Assembly (NCBI GenBank): GCA_022822085.1
Contig: JAJECK010000083.1
Location: 1 to 47,369, forward strand
Direction: 5' to 3'
Origin: Candidatus Poribacteria bacterium
GTDB taxonomy: Bacteria > Poribacteria > WGA-4E > WGA-3G
Length of the DNA stretch: 47,369 nt
The translations under genes and the position numbers were made by a program. The notes beneath the pieces were generated by a model. It did no database searches and was not told the origin of the DNA. It saw only the letters and a program-made list of their open reading frames with translations. Of the stretch, positions 1 to 6,521 are shown in pieces. Each line of letters begins with the position of its first letter. Position 1 is the stretch's first letter.

Positions 1-87
1 CTGGGTAGGTGCGGTTTCCTAACCAATTCAGAGGACCAAACGCGTATTCTGACATAGACATCAATTTGAGGAAATAATCCTATATTT

Positions 88-192
88 CAGCCCCAGAGGG
101 GCGGCATGTGTCCAGTTACCAGCATCAAGCCGTGGAGTGAACCCCAGCGGGGTGACACAACAGACATAGACACCTTTCGCCCCTCTGGTGCT
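88..192. repeat. Inverted-repeat intergenic element (CCCCAGAGGGGCG arms)
   Basis: The left arm at 88-103 (CAGCCCCAGAGGGGCG) is nearly the reverse complement of the right arm around 176-192 (CGCCCCTCTGGTGCT). About 75 bases lie between the arms. No ORF of credible size is inside. It may be a small non-autonomous element or a decayed one; no second copy is seen in this window. Confidence 0.5.
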
Positions 193-260
193 ACCATTAC
201 CTGATTTATTTCTTAATCTTCGGACGGGACTAAAGACATCCCTAAAGCGGATCTATCTTC

Positions 261-372
261 TACCATTTCTATTAGATTTTCTCTCATTACCGACTTTTAT
301 AGATGAAAATGTCCAGAGCACAATCTGGAAGAATGTGCTACATAAAAGAGACTATAATTATTAGAAATGGTA
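261..372. repeat. MITE-like element, family 1, copy A
   Basis: A 112-bp segment begins TACCATTTCTATTA and ends with the near reverse complement TTAGAAATGGTA. The interior around 275-338 is almost identical to the interior of the copy at 21619-21732. No coding capacity. The terminal inverted repeats and multiple copies fit a non-autonomous miniature transposable element; which transposase moves it cannot be told from here. Confidence 0.75.
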
Positions 373-532
373 TAATACTCACCATAGGATTTCCTGAAAT
401 AGCGACTTTTAACCTCCCTAACTTCCGGGAGGGTGTGTAAAGTTTTTGGCATGTGTTGTCAGAATCGCGGAGGACACCAAACTCGTAAGCGTTTTGTAAC
501 ATAAACTTCCAGTTTGTGCTATCTCTCAATGC
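373..532. other. Non-coding stretch with decayed repeat fragments
   Basis: I see no gene here. The part around 400-440 (GCGACTTTTAACC followed by CCTAACTTCCGGGAGGG) resembles the interior of the MITE-like element at 29982-30103. Short fragments such as ACTTCCAGTTTGTGCTA recall sequences in other gaps of this window. The short ORFs crossing it have no protein-like features. Confidence 0.4.
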
Positions 533-616
533 GCAATCTGGAAGCGGATGGGACAAAGACGCAATCTGGAAGCGGATGGGACAAAGACGCAATCTGGAAG
601 TGGACGGGACAAAGAC
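533..616. repeat. Three tandem 28-bp repeats
   Basis: Three head-to-tail units lie at 533-560, 561-588 and 589-616. Each starts GCAATCTGGAAG and ends GGGACAAAGAC. The first two are identical and the third has two substitutions. There are no spacers, so this is a minisatellite-type array and not a CRISPR. The starting motif CAATCTGGAAG also occurs once inside the family 1 elements, so the array may have grown from such an element (inference). Confidence 0.9.
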
Positions 617-714
617 GCCTGCGCCATGATGCATACCGTTTTTACCCCCTTATCAAGGGGAAATGCGTCTGTCCTATCAAATTGAATTCTTTTATCAAAC
701 TGGCGTTTTCTATC

Positions 715-743
715 TTGACGGTGCAACCGTTATCTGATAAAGT
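715..743 (+). promoter_or_regulatory. Possible sigma70-type promoter for the 777 gene
   Basis: TTGACG at 715-720 is followed after 17 bases by TAAAGT at 738-743, about 33 bases before the GTG start at 777. The -10 box is only a four-of-six match. Confidence 0.35.
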
Positions 744-776
744 GTAGAATATTCATTAGTTATGTGAGATAAAATA

Positions 777-1487
777 GTGGATACATGTTTGATAGTATTT
801 GCCAAAAATCCAGTCCCGAATCATGTGAAAACGCGTCTGATACCAATGATAACAGCAGAACAAGCCGCATCTTTATATACTGCATTTCTCACAGATTGGT
901 GTGCTACATTAAAAACTATATCAGATGTAGAATTGGTCATTGCTTATACACCGCCTGAGAGCCAATCTGAAATAAAAAAACTCATTGGAGATGATGTTAC
1001 CTACATTCCGCAAACAGGCAAAGATCTCGGTGAACGACTCACCTATGCAACAGAATGGGTAGCAGAAACAGGATATGAAAAGGTTATAATAGTCGGTTCT
1101 GACAGTCCAACACTACCCATCTCATTTATTTCTGATGCAATCAAGGGGCTTGACACACGTGATGTAATCATCGGACCGAGTATGGATGGAGGTTATTATC
1201 TTATAGGATTATCTGTAAATACGCTGTTCAAGACTGTTCCATCTATCTTTAATGGGATTACATGGAGTACCGCACAAGTTCTACAACAGACGATTGACCG
1301 TATTCAAAACATCAATGTTTCGCTCAAACTTCTTCCGCCATGGTACGATGTAGATACGCCTCAAGATTTAGTTTTTCTTCATACACATCTCACTTCAATA
1401 CGTTATGCAGAAGGTACATCACAAGCAATAAGGACAGAACAACTATTAGCAAAATTGGTTAAGGAGGATACCCTATGGGAAAATTAG
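777..1487 (+). CDS. DUF2064 / TIGR04282-type glycosyltransferase-like protein
   Basis: This 236-residue protein matches the TIGR04282 (DUF2064) group of GT-A-fold nucleotidyltransferase-like proteins. Visible features are the N-terminal stretch FAKNPVPNHVKTRL (residues 8-21), the presumed metal/nucleotide motif GSDSPTLP (107-114, with D109) and GPSMDGGYYLIGL (133-145). In this family the fold suggests transfer or activation of a sugar, but the substrate is generally unknown. It is cytoplasmic, with no signal peptide. The start is GTG with only a weak ribosome site. The last 13 bases overlap the following SDR gene, so the two are probably translationally coupled and co-transcribed. Confidence 0.8.
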   Translation: MDTCLIVFAKNPVPNHVKTRLIPMITAEQAASLYTAFLTDWCATLKTISDVELVIAYTPPESQSEIKKLIGDDVTYIPQTGKDLGERLTYATEWVAETGYEKVIIVGSDSPTLPISFISDAIKGLDTRDVIIGPSMDGGYYLIGLSVNTLFKTVPSIFNGITWSTAQVLQQTIDRIQNINVSLKLLPPWYDVDTPQDLVFLHTHLTSIRYAEGTSQAIRTEQLLAKLVKEDTLWEN

Positions 1488-2206
1488 ATGGTAAAATTGC
1501 AATTGTAACAGGTGGCAACAGAGGAATTGGTAAAGCTATCGCGAAGGGAATTGCAGCTGAAGGTGCAAGTTTGACTATCGCAGCAAGAGATGCAGACCTT
1601 CTCAAGCAAACCGCAGAAGAACTACGTGAAAAGGGAACAAAAGTCCTTGCAGTCCCAACGGATGTTACCGATGAGTCACAGATCAAGTCTCTATTTGAGA
1701 AAGCAATGGCAGAATATGATCGATTGGACATCCTTGTCAACAATGCAGGGGCATTTGATGGTGGTCCGATAGACGAACTCTCAACTGAAGCGTGGGATAA
1801 GGTAATTGGTGTGAACCTTCGGGCTCCATTTCTCTGCACACGAGAAGCAATGCGGATTATGAAGGCACAGGGTGAAGGGGGACGTATCATAAACGTTGGC
1901 AGTATCTCAGCACACCGTGTCCGTCCTAACAGCGCACCTTACAGTTCAAGTAAATTTGGAATATGGGGTTTAACACATGTTACTGCATTAGAAGGAAGAC
2001 CGCATGGAATCACTGCAAGTTGCCTACAACCCGGTAACACTTTTGTTGAACGAATTCAGAACAGACCAGAACCCCCAGCTGAACCGATGATGAATGTTGA
2101 TGACCTCGCACAAGCCGCTGTTCTCATGGCGACACTTCCGCCAAATATGAATATGTTAGAGGCAACGGTGTTACCCGTAGAACAACTCTATATCGGACGC
2201 GGATAA
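1475..2206 (+). CDS. Short-chain dehydrogenase/reductase (SDR)
   Basis: A classical SDR of 243 residues. It has the NAD(P)-binding glycine motif TGGNRGIG (12-19), NNAG (89-92), and the catalytic Ser143 with the YxxxK pair Y156/K160. This predicts NAD(P)-dependent oxidation or reduction of an alcohol or keto group, with unknown substrate. The start is well supported by AAGGAGG a few bases upstream of the ATG, inside the end of the preceding gene. The next gene is a PhyH dioxygenase about 170 bases downstream, separated by a MITE-like element. The length and motifs are normal for the family. Confidence 0.9.
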   Translation: MGKLDGKIAIVTGGNRGIGKAIAKGIAAEGASLTIAARDADLLKQTAEELREKGTKVLAVPTDVTDESQIKSLFEKAMAEYDRLDILVNNAGAFDGGPIDELSTEAWDKVIGVNLRAPFLCTREAMRIMKAQGEGGRIINVGSISAHRVRPNSAPYSSSKFGIWGLTHVTALEGRPHGITASCLQPGNTFVERIQNRPEPPAEPMMNVDDLAQAAVLMATLPPNMNMLEATVLPVEQLYIGRG

Positions 2207-2231
2207 CATTTAAACTGTGTAAATGTGTTTT

Positions 2232-2345
2232 ATACCATTTCTAATATGTAGTGTCTCTTTTTTGTTCTACAAACTTTTGGTTTGTGTCCTAAAGAACTAA
2301 AACCGTAGCAACCGTAAATGAGACAATAATTTATAGAAATGGTAT
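2232..2345. repeat. MITE-like element, family 1, copy B
   Basis: A 114-bp segment starts ATACCATTTCTAATAT and ends ATAGAAATGGTAT, sharing terminal inverted repeats with the copies at 261-372 and 21619-21732. Its interior differs from theirs, so it may be a relative with a different core. It fills most of the gap between the SDR gene and the PhyH gene. Confidence 0.65.
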
Positions 2346-2377
2346 TACCTTTGATTACTGACAATTGGAGATAATCC

Positions 2378-3595
2378 ATGAAAATTAATCGAACACAATT
2401 CATGGAAGAAGGATATCTTGTTCTAAGAGACGTAATTCCGCCTGAGGAACTGAATACAGTTCGTGAAAGTTACGAACTCATGGTTTCACGTCAACGTGAA
2501 ATATGGATTAAAGAAAGGCAGCCACACGACCCACCAGAAGGTATTTGGGAGACTTCAGCACAACCACGTTTGCACCTCAGTCGTGATCCACTTGCAGGAC
2601 TTGTAGACAAAGATACAGCAAGTGCAGTTGAAATTTGGGCACATGAAAACATGCAAAATATCAGCAGCGAACTACTCGGTGTGGAAGATGCAGGGGTTAC
2701 AGAAATGATGCTGATGTGTAATCCAGTCAAGGATCACGGACCTGCGGCATGGCACCGCGACCACCATCCAATTGATACAGCACCACTACAAGGTTATATT
2801 GATGATATTTTGGAAAATGGTCCCCGTTACGTACAGTGGAATTTGTCCCTTTATGATGACAATGTGTTATGGGTTATACCCGGTAGTCATATTCGAGTGA
2901 ATACAGATGAGGAAAACGAAATATTATTGACGAATCCAAGAACCCCTTTGCCTGGAGGTGTCCAAACACATCTGAATGCAGGCGATGGTGTGGTCTATAT
3001 TTTACCAATCTTACATTGGGGTAGTAATTACAGTCCGAAGATGCGTCGTACCATACATGGTGGATTCTCCAACTGGACACATTATCCAACACTCGACTAC
3101 AAAGAACATTTATCACCAAAAGTCCAACAGATGTTTGACAGATGGGACGAACGCAGTCTTCAGATGCAAAAATTTACCGAAAATGCCCTCCGTGCAGTGA
3201 TAGAAAAGAATGCAACTGCTTATCATGATGCACTCGATCAGTTACATCCGGGCAGAGGTGAGAAAGGAAAATTGCTATCAACAGTATTTTTGTGTAAAGC
3301 TGCTTGTTTTGTTGCATTGACACATGATTGTGATCTTGAAGGCATTCCCGACGACCTGCGAAATCGTGGAAATGGATTTCATTCTATCACACTAAATTGG
3401 GGTCCTCCATTTGCTGAGGAACGTTTTACACGAAATGAAGCTGAAATTCTATGGAAACGTTTTAACCCGTTAGATGCACTTCTGAAAACTGATGAAGAAC
3501 AATTTTTTCCAGGTTTCCAATCAGGCCCGATGCAATACTATTTCAATGAGATGCCACCAAATTACAGTGTTGCTGATTTCATCGCAAATTGGTAA
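2378..3595 (+). CDS. PhyH-family Fe(II)/2-oxoglutarate dioxygenase
   Basis: This 405-residue protein belongs to the phytanoyl-CoA dioxygenase (PhyH) superfamily. The facial triad is visible as H126-R-D128 (in AWHRDHH) and distal H213 (ILHWGSNY), followed by R223/R224 that could bind the 2-oxoglutarate carboxylate. The N-terminal stretch FMEEGYLVLRDVIPPEEL is typical of the family. The predicted reaction is hydroxylation of an unknown small molecule, coupled to decarboxylation of 2-oxoglutarate. It is longer than common ~270-residue members; the extra ~130 C-terminal residues carry no motif I recognise. The ATG is preceded by TGGAG. The gene is convergent with the isomerase at 3619, only 23 bases away. 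Confidence 0.85.
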   Translation: MKINRTQFMEEGYLVLRDVIPPEELNTVRESYELMVSRQREIWIKERQPHDPPEGIWETSAQPRLHLSRDPLAGLVDKDTASAVEIWAHENMQNISSELLGVEDAGVTEMMLMCNPVKDHGPAAWHRDHHPIDTAPLQGYIDDILENGPRYVQWNLSLYDDNVLWVIPGSHIRVNTDEENEILLTNPRTPLPGGVQTHLNAGDGVVYILPILHWGSNYSPKMRRTIHGGFSNWTHYPTLDYKEHLSPKVQQMFDRWDERSLQMQKFTENALRAVIEKNATAYHDALDQLHPGRGEKGKLLSTVFLCKAACFVALTHDCDLEGIPDDLRNRGNGFHSITLNWGPPFAEERFTRNEAEILWKRFNPLDALLKTDEEQFFPGFQSGPMQYYFNEMPPNYSVADFIANW

Positions 3596-3618
3596 GTGCA
3601 GAAAAATCCATATTTTAG

Positions 3619-4413
3619 CTATAATCGCAAACCTAACATCCCACTGAGATAAAAATATGCTTCTTCAGTATAACGTGGCAGATTTTCTGGGTCTTCTACC
3701 TCCAATTCTAACGTGAGATCACCTTGGTAATCTACATCGTGGAGGGCGGCAATTATTCCTTGTAGGTTAAGTTCGCCGCGCCCAATACCGACAGATACGC
3801 CACCGATGTGATCTTTAAGATGCACGGCATAGATTCGCGAGCCAAATTGTCGTATTGCAGCAATGATATTTACACCAGAGGTATGAAAATGTCCTGTGTC
3901 AATGCATACACCGACACGTTTATCTGGAATTGCACCTAATATTTGTTGAAAATCCTCTGGTTGTTCAAGGACATTCCCGTGGTGCGGTTCAAGTGTTAAT
4001 TTGATATTACTTTCTGCTGGAATACGTTCCAAAACTGCGTGTACACAAGCGATAACTCTATCCAATGCTCCTTTTTCTGTTCTTCGTTGTGCACCACTTG
4101 TAGTCAGATGGGATGCATTGAGTTGTTCTGCTATGTCAACACATTTAGCGATTGCCTCTGCACGTGATTCAACATCAGCATCGTCAGTACCACCCCATCC
4201 GGGAGGATAGAGTCCAGCACAACGCATACCAGATTTTTCAATATCATTTGTCAGGCTTTCCAAATCAAACGCATGAACTGCATCAACACTCCAGATAAGG
4301 GGACCGTGAATTTCCATTGATCGGTATCCGATCATCGGAGCATATTTTAAGGTGGCTGCTACCTCATCGTCAGCATAACCACGGTAACAGATAGAAGCAC
4401 AAATGATGTCCAT
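3619..4413 (-). CDS. Sugar phosphate isomerase/epimerase (AP endonuclease 2-type TIM barrel)
   Basis: A 264-residue xylose-isomerase-like TIM barrel. Likely metal ligands are E142 (LTLEPHHGN), D172 with H175 (CIDTGHFHTSG), H198 (AVHLKDH) and E236 (LTLELEVED). Family members isomerise or epimerise sugars, inosose or hydroxypyruvate-like substrates; the exact one is not readable. It is cytoplasmic. On the minus strand AGGAAA precedes the ATG, and a good promoter lies at 4459-4487, so it appears to be transcribed alone. Confidence 0.85.
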   Translation of the reverse strand: MDIICASICYRGYADDEVAATLKYAPMIGYRSMEIHGPLIWSVDAVHAFDLESLTNDIEKSGMRCAGLYPPGWGGTDDADVESRAEAIAKCVDIAEQLNASHLTTSGAQRRTEKGALDRVIACVHAVLERIPAESNIKLTLEPHHGNVLEQPEDFQQILGAIPDKRVGVCIDTGHFHTSGVNIIAAIRQFGSRIYAVHLKDHIGGVSVGIGRGELNLQGIIAALHDVDYQGDLTLELEVEDPENLPRYTEEAYFYLSGMLGLRL

Positions 4414-4458
4414 ATAAGTCGTTTCCTAAGTTTATTTTCATATTATTTTGTATAGGAA

Positions 4459-4487
4459 ATTATATAATGATGAAATTAAATTGTAAA
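4459..4487 (-). promoter_or_regulatory. Predicted sigma70-type promoter for the isomerase at 3619-4413
   Basis: Reading the minus strand, TTTACA (4482-4487) is followed after 17 bases by a perfect TATAAT (4459-4464). It lies about 46 bases upstream of the ATG at 4413. Confidence 0.6.
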
Positions 4488-4534
4488 GTATTACTTTGGA
4501 TATGAACATAGGGTTCCAATTGTCACCAAACCCT

Positions 4535-4609
4535 CTTGTTTGAGGGTTCCCAACCCGATTTTAGATGCCCAGAATGAAATATCGAGGTTGGAAACCCTCA
4601 AACAATAAG
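4535..4609. repeat. Palindromic element, family 6, copy A
   Basis: The left arm at 4535-4559 (TTTGAGGGTTCCCAACCCGA core) pairs with the right arm at 4581-4609 (TCGAGGTTGGAAACCCTCAA core), leaving a ~21-base loop. A further 9-bp inverted pair (CAATTGTCA at 4517-4525, TGACAATTG at 4657-4665) brackets it. A diverged copy is at 21492-21564. It has no coding capacity and may be a mobile palindrome or RNA-forming repeat. Confidence 0.65.
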
Positions 4610-4692
4610 AAATATGTAGGAACGGGATTTGGAATAATTCTAAGAAATCCGAATCTTGACAATTGAATACTGCTGCTAATCACATATTTCTC

Positions 4693-4722
4693 TTGACATT
4701 TCGCTTCTCTTTACATTACAAT
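4693..4722 (+). promoter_or_regulatory. Predicted sigma70-type promoter for the 4751 lipoprotein operon
   Basis: A perfect TTGACA at 4693-4698 is followed after 18 bases by TACAAT at 4717-4722. The first gene starts about 30-40 bases downstream. Confidence 0.6.
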
Positions 4723-4750
4723 TCTATATATTTTAAATTGAGATAAATTT

Positions 4751-5227
4751 ATGTATTATATGAATTTTATTTTCACTGTACTTGTAATTTCAATTCTCGC
4801 TACTGTCGGTTGCTCAAATACAACAGAACAGACTATTGACGATGGAAATGAAGAATCAGGTACAGAACTTGCCCTGGACGAAACCTATGATAAGACCCGT
4901 AATGGTGCACGACTAATTTTAACTTATGATGCAGAGAGTAATTCATTTAAAGGCACTGTTGAAAACACAACTGACGAAATATTGAAACAGGTACGCGTTG
5001 AAGTTCATTTGTCAAACGGTAAAGAAATTGGTCCAACGACTCCAGTTGACTTGGCACCAGGTGAAAAATCAGATGTTCTACTTACCGCTACAAGTAAGGA
5101 TTTTGATGGATGGACTGCCCATCCAGAAGTCGGTGAAGGTGAACAAGGTCATGGGGAAGAGCAGGGAGAGCATGACTCCGAAAATGGAGGTGAGCATGAC
5201 CGAGAAGGTAATGAGGAACACGAATAA
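4751..5227 (+). CDS. Small lipoprotein with FxLYD-like domain and acidic His/Glu tail
   Basis: 158 residues (149-155 if a later ATG is used). A hydrophobic signal segment ends in a lipobox (TVGC, Cys21), so it should be a lipid-anchored envelope protein. Residues about 45-120 (RLILTYDAESNSFKGTVENT, then VRVEVHLSNGKEIG and LAPGEK) look like the FxLYD-type beta-sandwich found in many bacterial lipoproteins. The last ~33 residues are almost only Gly, Glu, His, Asp and Asn, which could bind metal (inference). The end of the gene overlaps the start of the next gene by about 30 bases, so the two are probably co-translated. Confidence 0.75.
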   Translation: MYYMNFIFTVLVISILATVGCSNTTEQTIDDGNEESGTELALDETYDKTRNGARLILTYDAESNSFKGTVENTTDEILKQVRVEVHLSNGKEIGPTTPVDLAPGEKSDVLLTATSKDFDGWTAHPEVGEGEQGHGEEQGEHDSENGGEHDREGNEEHE

Positions 5228-5858
5228 AGACATTTTGACATTTAGTCTTTTCTTTATTTTGTTCGGGTTACTTGGAATTTCAACAGTGGTATCTGCCGAA
5301 AATCCTCCTGAGAATATCCTCAAGAACGGCGATTTTGACAATCAACTTGACCAATGGCACCACTGGACACATGAAAATGCAAATGCCAATTTTCTAACTG
5401 GAGGTAGAAAGGCTGAGCCTATAATTGGAAAAAATACAGCATATATCAATATAAATGATGCAGGCGATGCTCTTTGGCACATTCAGTTTTATCAACAACC
5501 TTTTACGCTTGAGAAAGACAATACTTACACATATAACTTGTGGGCAAAAAGTGAAAAACCCAGAAATCTAACAATGCGTATATTACATCAAGGCGATCCT
5601 TGGAATGAATATGCAAAGAAAACGATCAATCTTACTGAGTTGTGGACAGAATTTTTCATAACATTTAAGATGACTGCTGATGATGCAAATACCCGCGCAG
5701 GTATGATTATGGGTGGGCAGAAAGTTGATGTTTGGTTTGACCATATTCGTCTCTACGAAGGTGAACATTTTCAAGATATTGAAGGTGTAGAACCGTATTC
5801 TGTAAATCCAGATAGCAAATTAGCAACCACCTGGGCATCTCTAAAGAATCAACACTAA
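5196..5858 (+). CDS. Exported protein with carbohydrate-binding-like (CBM4/9-type) domain
   Basis: About 220 residues. The open frame extends upstream to 4998, but that part lies inside the lipoprotein gene in another frame. I chose the ATG at 5196 because GGAGG sits five bases before it; an ATG at 5211 is the alternative. The N-terminus then has a signal peptide (ILTFSLFFILFGLLGIS, then VSA). The mature part begins LKNGDFDNQLDQWHHW, the hallmark opening of CBM4/9-type beta-sandwich domains, and continues with GQKVDVWFDHIRLYEG near the end of the sandwich. It probably binds glycan outside the cytoplasm. The start inside the preceding lipoprotein gene suggests a functional pair. Confidence 0.7.
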   Translation: MTEKVMRNTNKDILTFSLFFILFGLLGISTVVSAENPPENILKNGDFDNQLDQWHHWTHENANANFLTGGRKAEPIIGKNTAYININDAGDALWHIQFYQQPFTLEKDNTYTYNLWAKSEKPRNLTMRILHQGDPWNEYAKKTINLTELWTEFFITFKMTADDANTRAGMIMGGQKVDVWFDHIRLYEGEHFQDIEGVEPYSVNPDSKLATTWASLKNQH

Positions 5859-5895
5859 TCATGTTAGAACACTAATTATTGATCTCCATACACTT

Positions 5896-6435
5896 ATGTC
5901 TAAACTTTACAAGACTATCACGCCGAAGCACCAGAAATTTATTTCAAATCAAAAAATATTCTTTGTCGCTACTGCAACAGCCGATAGCAGAATCAACCTT
6001 TCTCCAAAAGGAATGGATTCTTTGCGAGTTGTAAACCCAAACCGGATTGTATGGTTAAACGTAACAGGCAGTGGAAATGAAACGGCAGCTCACGTTCAAG
6101 AAAATCCTCGGATGACGCTGATGTTCACTGCATTTGAGGACAACCCTATGATCCTACGTCTGTATGGTAAAGCGAAAGCAATCCACAATGACGATGCAGA
6201 TTGGCAGCTACTCTTTCCGTTATTTCCTCCAATTCCTGGGGCAAGACAAATCTTTGATCTTAACGTAGATCTAGTACAAACTTCCTGCGGTATGGCAGTA
6301 CCTATTTTCGAATATGTCTGCGAGAGGGAACAGTTAAACACCTGGGCATCAAAGAAAGGTGAGGATGGGGTAAAGGAATATTGGAAAGAAAAGAACAGTG
6401 TTAGTCTTGATGGAAAACCGACACATTTTGTTTAA
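5896..6435 (+). CDS. Pyridoxamine 5'-phosphate oxidase-family (PPOX) flavoprotein
   Basis: 179 residues with the split-barrel FMN-binding pattern: FFVATATADSRINLSPKG near the N-terminus, then IVWLNVTGSGNETAAHVQEN and MTLMFTAFEDNPMILRLYG. Members bind FMN or F420 and act as general oxidoreductases; this one is too generic for a substrate call. It is not a canonical PdxH. It is cytoplasmic. It lies 37 bases after the CBM-like gene, with no clear ribosome site before the ATG. Confidence 0.8.
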   Translation: MSKLYKTITPKHQKFISNQKIFFVATATADSRINLSPKGMDSLRVVNPNRIVWLNVTGSGNETAAHVQENPRMTLMFTAFEDNPMILRLYGKAKAIHNDDADWQLLFPLFPPIPGARQIFDLNVDLVQTSCGMAVPIFEYVCEREQLNTWASKKGEDGVKEYWKEKNSVSLDGKPTHFV

Positions 6436-6465
6436 TATTTCAATACTTTATCTTTCTCATTCTTC

Positions 6466-6494
6466 TTGAGGGACCTACCCTAATTGTATAAAAT
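6466..6494 (+). promoter_or_regulatory. Possible promoter for the metalloprotease gene
   Basis: TTGAGG at 6466-6471 and TAAAAT at 6489-6494 are separated by 17 bases, just before the 6522 start. The match is moderate. Confidence 0.3.
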
Positions 6495-6521
6495 GAATAC
6501 AGATTACAACAATTAAAATTG

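Noticed and set aside
533-616. Possible CRISPR array
   Set aside because: The 28-bp units touch each other with no spacers and there are no cas genes.
338-747. Short ORFs on both strands across the left-end repeats
   Set aside because: They read through the tandem repeat and MITE debris, give repetitive protein without family features and lack ribosome sites.
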